Part shown: piece after piece, positions 1 through 9,060 of the stretch
Numbering within the stretch: position 1 is the first letter of the stretch
How the letters are laid out: every line of letters begins with the position of its first letter
Assembly: GCF_016722965.1 (NCBI RefSeq)
Contig: NZ_JAEQNB010000007.1
Coordinates: 124,001-188,000, forward strand
DNA from: Tumebacillus amylolyticus
Lineage (GTDB): Bacteria > Bacillota > Bacilli > Tumebacillales > Tumebacillaceae
Length of the DNA: 64,000 bases
Direction: 5' to 3'
The notes under the pieces: generated by a model
Told to the model about the DNA's origin: nothing
Databases searched by the model: none
Seen by the model: the letters and a program-made list of their open reading frames with translations, nothing else
Made by a program: the position numbers and the translations under genes

Positions 1-95
1 TGTAGTATCTGCAGCAGGTGCGGTACCTGTATCAGGACCTGTAGTTGCCGGAGTTGTAGTATCTGCAGCGGGTACGGTACCCGTGTCAGTACCTG
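1..95 (-). repeat. Two-copy 54-bp repeat in the second linker of the SLH protein
   Basis: The string TGTAGTATCTGCAGC occurs at 1 and again at 55, and the following 25 bases also match closely, giving a 54-base (18-residue) period. On the minus strand it encodes Thr/Pro/Ala-rich sequence (PAADTTTPATTGPDTGT). The array may continue outside the window. Confidence 0.7.
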
Positions 96-1428
96 TTGTC
101 GTACCCGGTGTCGTCGTGTCACCCGTCGTGGTGCCGGGCGTATTCGCGGCCTTCACGAGATCTGCGGCTTGAGCGGCGAGAGCGGTGTGGTTGGTGTAGA
201 ATTTGTGGAGAAGGAGTGCAACGGCTTGTCGTTCTGCATGAGCCGTCGGCTCGAATTTGAATGCGCCGTCACCTGCGGGATTCCCCACGACGAATCCGAG
301 TTGTTGAGCCATCGCAATATTCGGTTTCGCGTAGTCGGCAATATCTTCGTTGTCCACGAATGTCGAGTTTTTCGTTGCGTACGTGGTCGCAAGGTCCGGC
401 TGTCCGAGCGCACGCATGAAGATCGTCGCCATCTGCTCACGAGTCACCTCATGACGGCCGCCGAAGGAGTTGGTTTCTTCGCCTTTCATGAGTCCGGCTT
501 TTTCCACTGCGGCGACGTATGGTTGTGCCCAATCGGAGACGTCGGTGAACGTACTTTTTGCATCCATGTCGATGGTGAGTCCTGCCGCTTTTGCCAAACC
601 GGTTGCGAATTCTTCGCGGGTCATTTCAGCGTTCGGGCGGAATGTGTTGTCTTCGTAGCCCGTCAGAATTCCTGCGCTGACCAATTCGCCAATCTCTTTG
701 GACGCATACGAGCCTTCCAAGTCGGTCAAAGTCCGTCCCGTCACAGTCCCGGTCGTTGTGCCTGTATCCGTACCTGTGGTACCGCCAGTCGTGGTACCTG
801 TATCAGTCCCCGTTGTAGTACCTGTATCCGTGCCAGTAGTACCGCCAGTCGTGGTACCTGTTTCTGTACCAGTCGTCGTGCCTGTATCAGTGCCAGTAGT
901 ACCGCCAGTCGTGGTACCGGTTTCAGTCCCTGTGGTCGTGCCGGTCTCGGTCCCCGTAGTACCGCCAGTCGTGGTACCCGTCTCAGTCCCTGTTGTCTCC
1001 GAAGTCGTACTCGTATCGGTGGTGTTCTGACCTACCGCTCCGCCGGTGGTCGTGGTGCCCGTATCTCCGGTGGCATTGCCGGCGGTCGCCGTAGTCGTCC
1101 CCGGAGTTGCCCCTTGGGTATCGGCAGTCGACCCACTGGCAACCCCGGTGTCCGTTCCCGTCGCAAACGCCGCCGGAGCTGCTGCTGCTCCGACCAACGG
1201 AATCGCCGCCACCAACGCAGTCCCGAGCATCACCTTTGCACGGGTCACTTTCGAATTCGGGAAGCGTTCACGCACATACTCCCGAACCCCTTTTTCCAAC
1301 TCCTGACGTCGCTTGCCTTCGTTTCGCTCCCCCGGCTCAGCCGCAAATTCCTCCAAGTCGCGCTTCAGATGCAAGACAATCGTGAAACTGCCATCATTCA
1401 TCGGTTGCAACTCATATCGTTCGAACAA
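1..1428 (-). CDS. S-layer homology (SLH) domain surface protein, C-terminus beyond window
   Basis: Secreted wall-associated protein; the frame stays open to base 1, so the C-terminus is missing (476 residues seen). The start is a TTG at 1426-1428 preceded on the minus strand by an AGAGGGGG-type ribosome site. Order of parts: a 60-residue N-terminal region beginning MFERYELQPMNDGSF, a hydrophobic Ala-rich segment (about 64-89) that looks like a signal or anchor, a Thr/Gly/Asp linker of 20-residue tandem repeats (about 130-230), SLH-type modules (about 236-350; for example GYEDNTFRPNAEMTREEFA and FTDVSDWAQPYVAAVEKAG), then a second Thr/Pro linker. SLH modules typically bind pyruvylated wall polymer. 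Substrate or enzymatic role is unknown because no catalytic domain is in view. Confidence 0.85.
   Translation of the reverse strand, partial: MFERYELQPMNDGSFTIVLHLKRDLEEFAAEPGERNEGKRRQELEKGVREYVRERFPNSKVTRAKVMLGTALVAAIPLVGAAAAPAAFATGTDTGVASGSTADTQGATPGTTTATAGNATGDTGTTTTGGAVGQNTTDTSTTSETTGTETGTTTGGTTGTETGTTTGTETGTTTGGTTGTDTGTTTGTETGTTTGGTTGTDTGTTTGTDTGTTTGGTTGTDTGTTTGTVTGRTLTDLEGSYASKEIGELVSAGILTGYEDNTFRPNAEMTREEFATGLAKAAGLTIDMDAKSTFTDVSDWAQPYVAAVEKAGLMKGEETNSFGGRHEVTREQMATIFMRALGQPDLATTYATKNSTFVDNEDIADYAKPNIAMAQQLGFVVGNPAGDGAFKFEPTAHAERQAVALLLHKFYTNHTALAAQAADLVKAANTPGTTTGDTTTPGTTTGTDTGTVPAADTTTPATTGPDTGTAPAADTT
781..1020 (-). repeat. Four in-frame tandem repeats of exactly 60 bp
   Basis: The string ACCGCCAGTCGTGGTACC recurs at 781, 841, 901 and 961, a period of exactly 60 bases. 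Read on the minus strand each unit encodes 20 residues of the type TTGTDTGTTTGTDTGTTTGG. The units differ at scattered mainly silent positions. The repeat forms a flexible Thr/Gly linker ahead of the SLH modules. Confidence 0.9.
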
Positions 1429-1587
1429 GGTAAAACCCCCTCTTGTCGTCGAATTTTGTTCACACAACGCCACTAGCATTCGCAAAAAAGCACAAAAAAA
1501 GCCCCCCATTCTCTCTCACAAGAATTCAAACACTATGATAAAATAGATAGGTTGAAAGCCCATTCGATGCTTCTGGAGGGGAACACG

Positions 1588-4500
1588 TTGTATCTGAAAC
1601 GAATAGAGGCGATCGGATTCAAGTCGTTTGCCGACCGCACGGAGTTGGAATTCGTTCCGGGCGTTACGGCGGTCGTTGGACCCAACGGTTCCGGCAAATC
1701 GAACATCTCCGACGCCATCCGCTGGGTTCTTGGTGAACAGAGTGCCAAGTCCTTGCGCGGGGCCAAGATGGAGGACGTTATTTTCGCAGGTTCTGACGGG
1801 CGCAAGGCCGTTAACTTTTGCGAAGTGTCGCTCACGCTCGACAACGCCAACCGCGAACTTGACCTCGATTATAACGAAGTCACCGTCACCCGCCGCGTGT
1901 ACCGCTCGGGCGATTCCGAATATATGATCAACAAGCAATCGTGCCGCTTGAAGGACATCACCGAACTGTTCATGGACACCGGTCTTGGCAAGGAAGCCTA
2001 CTCGATCATCGGCCAAGGCCGCATCGACGAGATTTTGTCCAACAAATCGGAGGACCGCCGCGGTATTTTTGAAGAAGCCGCCGGGATCGTCAAATACAAA
2101 TCCCGCAAAAAAGAAGCGGAGAAAAAACTCGACGAGACAACCGCCAATCTCATCCGAATCGGCGACGTCATCGGCGAACTCGACGCTTCCATGGAACCGA
2201 TGGGCTACCAAGCGGAGGTCGCCAAGGAAGCCCGCGAACTCCGGCAACAGTTGGAGCGTTACGAAGTCGCGCTCTACGTCCACGACATCGAGGACCTGCA
2301 CCGCCGTTGGACGGAAGGCAGCGGGGAGGGCGACAAACTCGCCAACGACCACCTCGACAAGTCCGCGATTGTAAGCTCCCAAGAATCGGACTACGAAAAA
2401 CTGCGCTGGGAACTCACCCAGATTGAAGAGTCGATCGAAACCGCTCAGAAAGCGCTCGTCGAGGTCGTTCAAGAACATGAAAAGTCGGAAGGCCACCGCA
2501 AACTTTTGCAGGAGCGCCAACGGAACTTACAAGTCAGCCGAACCGACCTCGACGCCGTCTTGGAAAAACTGCTCCGTGATCGGGAGCAGAACACCGCTTT
2601 GTTCACCGAGGAGCAGGCGAAGGCCACTTCTCTGCACAGACATATCGAGAACGTAAAACGCGACTTGGAAGAGAAGCTGAACCTCGCCAAGGGCTTCCTC
2701 GACCGCGCCGAACGCGAAGGCGAAGTCGAGCGCATGAAGTCGGACTTGATCGAGAAGCTCAACGACAGCGCCTCCAAGCGCAACGAGCTGAAAAATCTCG
2801 AATCCTCGCTAGAAATCCTCCAACGCCGCCTGTCCCGCCAAATGGAGGAGGAGCGCGACTTCACCGAGCGCGTCAAGCAGTTGCGTCAAGCGCTTGAGGA
2901 AGCCAACAAACTGCGCGGGGAAGAGGGCGCACAGGAAGCGGAAGTCGTGGAGATGCTCCAAACTCTGCGTCAGAAAGTCGAGTCCGAAACCCGTGACCAA
3001 GAAAAACGCAGCGGCATCCTCCGCCAATGGCAGACCGACCACGCTTCGCACCGTTCGCGGCTGGAACTCTTGCGCGACATGGAATCTCAGTACGGAGGCT
3101 ACCAAGTCGGTGTACGGAACATCCTCCAAGCCGCCCAACGTGGCAACGTGCAAGGGGTAAAAGGCGCCGTCGCCGAACTGATGCAGGTTCCCCGCGAGTA
3201 CGAATTGGCGATGGAGACCGCTCTGGGCGGCGCCATGCAGAACGTCGTTGTTCGCGACGAGAAAGCCGGCCGCGACGCCATTCATTTTTTGAAAAACAGC
3301 GGTGGGGGTCGTGCGACCTTCATGCCGCAAGATGTGATCAAAGGGCGTCCGCTTGGCAAGCATGAGCGCACGACGATCCAAGGTCACAGCGGCTTCGTCG
3401 GCATCGCGTCCGAACTTGTCAAATGCGACCCGCAATACCAAAACATCGTGGACAACCTCTTGGGCTCCGTTCTCGTCGCCCGTGCCATTGCCGACGCGAA
3501 CGCCCTCGCACGCCTGTTGCAATACCGCGTGCGCATCGTCACCCTTGACGGAGACGTCGTCAACCCCGGCGGTTCGATGACCGGGGGTTCTGTTCAGAAA
3601 AAAGGCACGTCCCTGCTCGGACGTACCCGCGAGATCGAAGAGATGGAAGAAAAACTGAAAGCGATGAACAAAAAAATCGCCGATGCCCAATCCGTCTACG
3701 AAGAAAAAGACAAACAACTTCAACAAGCCAAGTCCGAAATCACCCGACTGTCGGAGCAAAGCGAGCAGCAGCGCGGATCGTTGTACAGCTACGACGCGCA
3801 GATTCGTGAACTCACCGTGCAACTTCGCGGGGTTGAAGAGCGCCTCGAACTGGTGACACTGGAATTGGGGCAGTACCGTTTGGAGGAAAAAGACAATCTC
3901 AACAAGCAAGACGGGGTCCGCAACTCGCTCGTTGTGCTGGAGTCCGAAACGATCTCTCTGCAAAAAGCGGTCGACGAACTCCAAACCGTGCTTCGAGAAC
4001 AGCAAAATGTCGCTGCAGACGTCAATGAGGAAGTGACGGCGTTCAAAGTCAAACTGGCGGGCGTCGAGCAAGAGTATGCCAACGTCAAAAGCAACGTCGA
4101 ACGCCTGGGCGCGCGACTTGCTGAGCTTGCCACCGAAATGGAAGCGCGGGAGCAGGAACGCAACGCGCTGGTTCAGCGTCTCGAAGAGACCGCGCAAGAA
4201 CTCCAATCCGCCGAGTCTCTCTATACAAACTTTGAAGAGCACCGCAAGGAAGCGGAAGCCAAGTTGGACGCACATCGCGAAGCCAAACTGGCGCTCACGT
4301 CCCGGATGAGTGCGACAGAAGCTCAACTGCGGGAAGCTCGTCTGCAATTGAAGAACCTCGAACAACTCGTCCACCACAACGAAGTCAAAGTCAACCGTCT
4401 CGACGTTGAGCTGAACAACTCGTTGACCAAACTCGCCGAGGAATACCACATCTCGTTTGAACTCGCCAAGGAACGCTACCCGATGCCGGAGGAACTGGGC

Positions 4501-5163
4501 ATCACCAAGCGCAAAGTGCAAGAATTCCGCCGCGAGATCGAGCGGTTAGGCGATGTCAACTTCGGTGCGATCGAAGAGTACGCGAGGATGCAAGAGCGTC
4601 ATGCGTACTTGACTGAGCAACGCGATGACTTGGTCAAAGCGGTGGAGCAGTTGTACGAGGTCATCCGCGAGATCGAAGGCGAGATGTCGAAGCGCTTCAA
4701 TGAAACGTTCTATGCGATCCGTGAACAGTTCTGCGATGTGTTCGTGGCGCTGTTTGGCGGTGGACGTGCCGACTTGATCCTCACCGACCCGGAGAAGCCG
4801 CTCACGACAGGCATCGACGTCGTCGCCCAACCGCCGGGGAAAAAGCTGCAGAACCTGCAGCTGCTCTCAGGCGGCGAACGGGCACTGGCGGCGCTTGCGT
4901 TGCTGTTTGCGATTTTGCGCATCAAGCCGGTGCCGTTTTGCGTGCTCGATGAAGTCGAAGCGGCGCTCGATGATGCCAACGTGGCCCGTTATTCGATGTA
5001 CCTGCGCGACTTTTCCAAGCAGACGCAGTTCATCGTCGTCACGCACCGCAAAGGCACGATGGAAGGGGCCGACGTGCTCTACGGCGTGACGATGCAAGAA
5101 TCGGGCGTCTCCAAGGTCGTCTCGGTACGCCTCATCGACCAAGCGATGGAATTGACGAGTTGA
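1588..5163 (+). CDS. smc: Chromosome segregation ATPase SMC
   Basis: Cytoplasmic condensin ATPase that compacts and segregates the nucleoid with ScpA/ScpB. At 1191 residues it is the usual length. Walker A GPNGSGKSN lies at residues 31-39, the signature LSGGERALAAL at about 1093 and Walker B FCVLDEVEAALDD at about 1113-1125. Two long Glu/Lys/Arg-rich coiled-coil arms flank a hinge at about 515-680 (GNVQGVKGAVAELM through VNPGGSMTGGS). The TTG at 1588 is chosen because CTGGAGGG lies 7 bases upstream and the protein then begins MYLKRIEAIGFKSF like its relatives; an ATG at 1567 lacks a good site. ftsY follows after 37 bases, the usual Bacillota order. Confidence 0.97.
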   Translation: MYLKRIEAIGFKSFADRTELEFVPGVTAVVGPNGSGKSNISDAIRWVLGEQSAKSLRGAKMEDVIFAGSDGRKAVNFCEVSLTLDNANRELDLDYNEVTVTRRVYRSGDSEYMINKQSCRLKDITELFMDTGLGKEAYSIIGQGRIDEILSNKSEDRRGIFEEAAGIVKYKSRKKEAEKKLDETTANLIRIGDVIGELDASMEPMGYQAEVAKEARELRQQLERYEVALYVHDIEDLHRRWTEGSGEGDKLANDHLDKSAIVSSQESDYEKLRWELTQIEESIETAQKALVEVVQEHEKSEGHRKLLQERQRNLQVSRTDLDAVLEKLLRDREQNTALFTEEQAKATSLHRHIENVKRDLEEKLNLAKGFLDRAEREGEVERMKSDLIEKLNDSASKRNELKNLESSLEILQRRLSRQMEEERDFTERVKQLRQALEEANKLRGEEGAQEAEVVEMLQTLRQKVESETRDQEKRSGILRQWQTDHASHRSRLELLRDMESQYGGYQVGVRNILQAAQRGNVQGVKGAVAELMQVPREYELAMETALGGAMQNVVVRDEKAGRDAIHFLKNSGGGRATFMPQDVIKGRPLGKHERTTIQGHSGFVGIASELVKCDPQYQNIVDNLLGSVLVARAIADANALARLLQYRVRIVTLDGDVVNPGGSMTGGSVQKKGTSLLGRTREIEEMEEKLKAMNKKIADAQSVYEEKDKQLQQAKSEITRLSEQSEQQRGSLYSYDAQIRELTVQLRGVEERLELVTLELGQYRLEEKDNLNKQDGVRNSLVVLESETISLQKAVDELQTVLREQQNVAADVNEEVTAFKVKLAGVEQEYANVKSNVERLGARLAELATEMEAREQERNALVQRLEETAQELQSAESLYTNFEEHRKEAEAKLDAHREAKLALTSRMSATEAQLREARLQLKNLEQLVHHNEVKVNRLDVELNNSLTKLAEEYHISFELAKERYPMPEELGITKRKVQEFRREIERLGDVNFGAIEEYARMQERHAYLTEQRDDLVKAVEQLYEVIREIEGEMSKRFNETFYAIREQFCDVFVALFGGGRADLILTDPEKPLTTGIDVVAQPPGKKLQNLQLLSGGERALAALALLFAILRIKPVPFCVLDEVEAALDDANVARYSMYLRDFSKQTQFIVVTHRKGTMEGADVLYGVTMQESGVSKVVSVRLIDQAMELTS

Positions 5164-5200
5164 TTCTCGCCGCTTTATATAGTAGAAGGGAGTGTTGGGT

Positions 5201-6136
5201 ATGGGTTTTTTCAGCAAGATTAAGGAAGGTCTCGCCAAAACGCGCGATGCCTTCATGGGCAAGGTCGAATCGATCATCTCGTTTGGCCGCAAGATCGACG
5301 AAGAGTTTTACGAGGAGTTGGAGGAAGCGCTGATCATGGCAGACGTCGGCGTCAACACCGTCATGGAGATCATGGAGGAATTGCGCTCCGAGGTCAAAAA
5401 GCGCAAACTCACCCAAGCGGAAGAGTTGCGCCCCGTCCTCCAAGAGAAGCTCGCAGAGCTGATGGGCACCGAGCAAGAGGGCCTGCGCATGGCGCCAAAC
5501 GACCAACTGACCGTCATCCTCTTCGTCGGGGTCAACGGCGTCGGCAAAACCACGACGATCGGTAAACTTGCCCACAAGTTCAAATCAGAAGGCAAAAAAG
5601 TCATCCTCGCCGCGGGCGATACGTTCCGCGCCGGGGCGATTGAACAGTTGGAAGTCTGGGGCCAACGCGCCGGCGTCGACGTGATCAAGCAGTCGGCAGG
5701 CTCCGACCCGGCAGCTGTCATCTTCGACGGTCTGGCCGCTGCACGCGCCCGCAAAGCGGACGTCCTGCTCTGCGACACCGCAGGTCGTCTGCAGAACAAG
5801 TCCAACCTCATGGATGAATTGAACAAAGTCTACCGAGTCATCAAGCGCGAAGTGCCGGATGCTCCGCACGAGGTCTTGCTCGTCCTCGATGCCACCACCG
5901 GGCAAAATGCACTTCAACAAGCCAAACTGTTTGGCGCGACCGCCGGCGTCACCGGCATCGTGCTGACGAAACTGGACGGCACGGCCAAAGGCGGGATCGT
6001 CGTCGCGATCCGCAAAGAGCTGGAATTGCCCGTCAAATTCGTCGGTCTCGGGGAAAAGATCGACGATCTGCAGCCGTTTGCACCGCAAGAATTCGTCTCT
6101 GCGCTGTTCACCGGAGACGAGGAAGAGCACGAATAG
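5201..6136 (+). CDS. ftsY: Signal recognition particle receptor FtsY
   Basis: SRP-receptor GTPase at the membrane that docks Ffh-ribosome complexes to the translocon. The 311 residues comprise a short N-terminal helix typical of Gram-positives (no long acidic A domain), an N helical bundle and the G domain: P-loop GVNGVGKTT at about 109-117, DTAGRLQ at about 193, TKLDG at about 256 and the C-terminal GLGEKIDDLQPF. ATG 5201 is preferred over GTG 5192 because AGAAGGGAG lies 9 bases before it. It lies between smc and ylxM-ffh, so receptor and SRP protein genes are adjacent. Confidence 0.97.
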   Translation: MGFFSKIKEGLAKTRDAFMGKVESIISFGRKIDEEFYEELEEALIMADVGVNTVMEIMEELRSEVKKRKLTQAEELRPVLQEKLAELMGTEQEGLRMAPNDQLTVILFVGVNGVGKTTTIGKLAHKFKSEGKKVILAAGDTFRAGAIEQLEVWGQRAGVDVIKQSAGSDPAAVIFDGLAAARARKADVLLCDTAGRLQNKSNLMDELNKVYRVIKREVPDAPHEVLLVLDATTGQNALQQAKLFGATAGVTGIVLTKLDGTAKGGIVVAIRKELELPVKFVGLGEKIDDLQPFAPQEFVSALFTGDEEEHE

Positions 6137-6156
6137 AAAGATTTTTCACGAGAGAG

Positions 6157-6185
6157 TTGACAACACGCATGCTTTTCAGTAATAT
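6157..6185 (+). promoter_or_regulatory. Sigma-A promoter for ylxM-ffh
   Basis: TTGACA at 6157-6162, a 17-base spacer, then TAATAT at 6180-6185. This is a near-consensus vegetative promoter just downstream of ftsY, 46 bases before the ylxM start. Confidence 0.8.
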
Positions 6186-6230
6186 ACGTCTGTAAAGCAA
6201 ATCGACTTGACAGGCAGAGGGGCGTCGGAC

Positions 6231-6566
6231 ATGCTAGAAAAGACCACCCAGATGAACCTGTTATACGACTTCTACGGCGTGATGCTCACCGAGAAGCAAC
6301 GTGAATTTGTAGAATTGTACTACCTGGACGACCTCAGTTTGGCAGAGATTGCCGAGCAGTTTGAGATCTCTCGACAGGCTGTACATGACAACATCCGCCG
6401 GGCGAGCGCACAGTTGCTCGACTATGAGGCGAAGTTGCACTTGGTCGAGCGGTTTGAACGCCGCCGCGAAGTCGGAAGTCGGGTGTTGTCGCTCCTCGAG
6501 AACAACCCGTCGCAACAGGAGCGTGAGCAGATCTCGGCTCTCGTGCGCGAATTGATCGAGGAATAA
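6231..6566 (+). CDS. ylxM: YlxM/p13-like DNA-binding protein, SRP-associated
   Basis: Small helix-turn-helix protein of 111 residues, located immediately before ffh as in most Bacillota. The HTH resembles sigma-70 region 4: LTEKQREFVELYYLDDLSLA followed by EIAEQFEISRQAVHDNIRRA at about residues 17-57, then a charged helical tail. ATG 6231 is chosen because AGAGGGG lies 8 bases upstream; an upstream in-frame codon at 6207 lacks a site. Its precise role is not settled in the family; it is thought to modulate SRP function or ffh expression. ffh starts 21 bases downstream, so the two are co-transcribed. Confidence 0.92.
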   Translation: MLEKTTQMNLLYDFYGVMLTEKQREFVELYYLDDLSLAEIAEQFEISRQAVHDNIRRASAQLLDYEAKLHLVERFERRREVGSRVLSLLENNPSQQEREQISALVRELIEE

Positions 6567-6587
6567 CCGACACAGAGGAGGATGGCC

Positions 6588-7943
6588 ATGGTCTTCGAAG
6601 GATTGGCGAACCGATTACAGGACACCTTTAACCGTTTGCGCGGCAAGGGCAAGCTCAGTGAATCGGACGTAACTGAAGCCATGCGGGAAGTGCGACTCGC
6701 ACTCCTGGAGGCCGACGTCAACTTCAAAGTCGTCAAAGACTTTGTGGCGAAGGTCAAGGAGCGTGCAGTAGGACAGGAAGTCCTGCAAAGCCTGACTCCG
6801 GGACAACATGTCATCAAGATCGTCAACGAAGAACTCACCGCGTTGATGGGGGGCGAGCAAGCCAAGCTCACCGTCTCCTCCAAACCACCGACCGTGTACA
6901 TGATGGTCGGCTTGCAAGGGGCAGGTAAGACCACCCACACCGGCAAGTTGGCGAAACTTCTGCAGAAAGACCGCAAGAAACCGTTGCTTGTCGCCTGCGA
7001 CGTCTATCGTCCGGCTGCCATTAAGCAACTCCAAGTGCTCGGCGAACAGCTCGACGTCCCGGTGTTCTCCCTCGGCAACGAGGTCAGCCCGGTCGAGATT
7101 GCCCGCCAAGCGATGGAGCACGCAAAGTCGCACGGTCATGACTATGTTCTGATCGACACCGCAGGTCGTTTGCATATTGATGAAGCGTTGATGGACGAAC
7201 TCAAGCAGATCAAGGAAACCGTGCAACCGGACGAGATCCTGTTGGTCGTCGATGCGATGACCGGTCAAGATGCTGTCAACGTAGCGGAGAGCTTCAACAC
7301 GCAGCTCGACGTGACGGGCGCGATCCTCACCAAGCTCGACGGGGATACCCGCGGCGGTGCCGCCCTCTCGATCCGTGCCGTCACCGGCACGCCGATCAAG
7401 TACGCCGGCATCGGGGAGAAAATCGACGCGATCGAACCTTTCCATCCGGACCGCATGGCGTCCCGCATCCTCGGGATGGGCGACGTATTGACCTTGATCG
7501 AGAAAGCGCAAGCGAACATCGACAAGGACAAAGCGCTCGACCTCGAACGGAAGATGCGCAATGCCGACTTCACGCTCGAAGACTTCCTCGATCAGTTGCA
7601 GCAGGTCAAGCAAATGGGCCCGCTCGACCAGATCATGGGGATGCTGCCCGGCATGAACAAGATCAAGGGCATGCAGAACGTCAACGTGGATGACAAGCAA
7701 ATCGGCCGTGTCGAAGCGATTATTCGCTCGATGACGCCGGTGGAGCGCACGGAACCGGGTGTGATCAACTCCAGCCGCCGCAAACGCATCGCGGCCGGGA
7801 GCGGAACCTCGGTGCAGGAAGTCAACCGTCTCTTGAAGCAATTCGAAGACATGCAGAAGATGATGAAGCAGTTCTCCGGAATGGCGAAGAAGATGAAAGG
7901 CAAGAAGGGCAAGGGTGGTTTCAAACTCCCGTTCATGCCGTAG
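6588..7943 (+). CDS. ffh: Signal recognition particle protein Ffh (SRP54)
   Basis: GTPase that binds 4.5S/6S RNA and signal peptides on ribosomes and delivers them to FtsY. The 451 residues comprise an N domain, a G domain with GLQGAGKTT at about 108-116, DTAGRLHID and TKLDGDTRGGA, and a Met-rich M domain from about residue 300 (for example MGPLDQIMGMLPGMNKIKG) ending in a Lys/Gly-rich tail. ATG 6588 gives 6 bases of spacing from GAGGAGG; the ATG at 6582 abuts the site and is less likely. Confidence 0.97.
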   Translation: MVFEGLANRLQDTFNRLRGKGKLSESDVTEAMREVRLALLEADVNFKVVKDFVAKVKERAVGQEVLQSLTPGQHVIKIVNEELTALMGGEQAKLTVSSKPPTVYMMVGLQGAGKTTHTGKLAKLLQKDRKKPLLVACDVYRPAAIKQLQVLGEQLDVPVFSLGNEVSPVEIARQAMEHAKSHGHDYVLIDTAGRLHIDEALMDELKQIKETVQPDEILLVVDAMTGQDAVNVAESFNTQLDVTGAILTKLDGDTRGGAALSIRAVTGTPIKYAGIGEKIDAIEPFHPDRMASRILGMGDVLTLIEKAQANIDKDKALDLERKMRNADFTLEDFLDQLQQVKQMGPLDQIMGMLPGMNKIKGMQNVNVDDKQIGRVEAIIRSMTPVERTEPGVINSSRRKRIAAGSGTSVQEVNRLLKQFEDMQKMMKQFSGMAKKMKGKKGKGGFKLPFMP

Positions 7944-8043
7944 ATTGTCATCATCGCAACAAAATTTGATGAGTTATCAACTTTTCTGTTCCCTTGGAAC
8001 GGAAGTTATGATATGATTTTGATTCTGTGGAGGTGAAAATAAA

Positions 8044-8316
8044 ATGGCAGTTAAGATTCGTCTCAAGCGTATGGGTCAGAAGAAAGCTCCGTTCTACCGT
8101 CTGGTAGTAGCTGATTCCCGTTCTCCGCGTGACGGTCGTTTCATCGAGGAGATCGGTACCTATAACCCGGTTACCCAACCGGCTCAAATCAACATCGATG
8201 AAGAGAAAGCAATCGCATGGCTGAACAACGGTGCACAACCGTCCGATACCGTGAAGAACCTCTTCTCTAAGACCGGCATCCTCAAGAAGGTACACGAAGC
8301 GAAAGCAGGCAAGTAA
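8044..8316 (+). CDS. rpsP: 30S ribosomal protein S16
   Basis: Small-subunit ribosomal protein needed for 30S assembly. The 90 residues start [19 protein letters not shown] and contain [20 protein letters not shown], the family hallmark. GGAGGTG lies 7 bases before the ATG. Two overlapping TATGAT hexamers at 8007-8017 could serve as a -10 but no convincing -35 was seen. It opens the rpsP-khpA(-ylqD)-rimM-trmD group; khpA follows after 2 bases. Confidence 0.97.
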   Translation: MAVKIRLKRMGQKKAPFYRLVVADSRSPRDGRFIEEIGTYNPVTQPAQINIDEEKAIAWLNNGAQPSDTVKNLFSKTGILKKVHEAKAGK

Positions 8317-8318
8317 GC

Positions 8319-8546
8319 ATGAAGCAATTGGTGGAAACCATTGCGAAGGCTCTTGTCGATCAGCCTGACCAAGTTCGGGTATCCGAAGTGGTTCTGGATG
8401 ATGCAATCGTGTACGAATTGTCCGTCTTCCCGTCCGATATGGGGAAGATTATCGGCAAACAAGGCCGGGTAGCGAAGGCGCTGCGCACTGTCGTCGCGGC
8501 CGCCGCTGCCGGACAAACCAAGAAAGTCACCATTGAAATCGTTTGA
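8319..8546 (+). CDS. khpA: KH-domain RNA-binding protein KhpA (YlqC)
   Basis: Single KH-domain RNA-binding protein of 75 residues that in related bacteria pairs with KhpB (Jag) in RNA-based control of growth and division. The GxxG loop appears as IIGKQGR within FPSDMGKIIGKQGRVAKALR. It starts 2 bases after the rpsP stop, with AGGCAAG as a weak site, which suggests coupling to rpsP translation. An intrinsic terminator follows it. Confidence 0.93.
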   Translation: MKQLVETIAKALVDQPDQVRVSEVVLDDAIVYELSVFPSDMGKIIGKQGRVAKALRTVVAAAAAGQTKKVTIEIV

Positions 8547-8569
8547 TTGAAATCGTGTGACGCAACGAA

Positions 8570-8602
8570 AGCTAGGAAGCAGAGATGCTCCCTAGCTTTT
8601 TT
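8570..8602 (+). terminator. Intrinsic terminator after khpA
   Basis: AGCTAGG pairs with CCTAGCT, extended by AGCA/TGCT with one mismatch around a GAGA loop, followed by six T. ylqD downstream therefore probably has partial readthrough or its own promoter. Confidence 0.8.
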
Positions 8603-8646
8603 GTTTGTGGTATAATAAGGAACATACCAAAGGAGTGTGAATTTCA

Positions 8647-9060
8647 TTGTTTACTGTAAAAGTACCTGTGGCGATTAAGCTGATCTTGACCGAAGGAACC
8701 AAGAAAGGCATTACCGGTGAAATCAACCAAGCGATCCAAGGCATCCAGCACGAACTGGAGCAGATCGAATTCCAAGCGCGCAAAGCGTTGCAAGATGCAG
8801 AACAACACGGCCCGGAAGCTGTGCAAGGTCTGACCGCGCGCATCAACCAAGAGCGCGGCGCACGCATGGAGCGTCGTGAACAACTGATGCAGCAACTCGT
8901 GCAAATTCAGCAATCGGAGATTGGTGCGGAAATCAACGGCGGCCAAGTCGAATCGACGGTCGACATTCGTGTGGGCGACAACTGGGAAGAAAAAGTACAA
9001 GTGAACGAAATCGTGCTCAAGGACGGCGTAGTCGTAGAAATTCGCCGCGCGGGTCTTTAA
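8647..9060 (+). CDS. ylqD: YlqD-family protein
   Basis: Uncharacterised Bacillota protein found between rpsP/ylqC and rimM; 137 residues. TTG start at 8647 with AAAGGAGTG 10 bases upstream. The first 25 residues are a beta-rich stretch (VKVPVAIKLILTEGTKKGI), followed by a Gln/Glu-rich coiled coil (about 27-85) and a C-terminal region ending in VEIRRAGL. The position suggests a link to translation or tRNA modification, but no biochemical role is known. Its stop overlaps the rimM start by one base (TAATG). Confidence 0.85.
   Translation: MFTVKVPVAIKLILTEGTKKGITGEINQAIQGIQHELEQIEFQARKALQDAEQHGPEAVQGLTARINQERGARMERREQLMQQLVQIQQSEIGAEINGGQVESTVDIRVGDNWEEKVQVNEIVLKDGVVVEIRRAGL

Noticed and set aside
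781-1020. CRISPR-like regular 60-base repetition
   Set aside because: There are no unique spacers; the whole unit is repeated and in frame on the minus strand, so it is a protein repeat.
169-1476. Long plus-strand open frame opposite the SLH gene
   Set aside because: It is Arg/Cys/Ser-rich with repeat-derived sequence, has no ribosome site, and the minus strand encodes a coherent SLH protein.
2809-4521. 570-codon minus-strand open frame inside smc
   Set aside because: Composition and lack of a recognisable protein mark it as an antisense shadow of the GC-rich smc frame.
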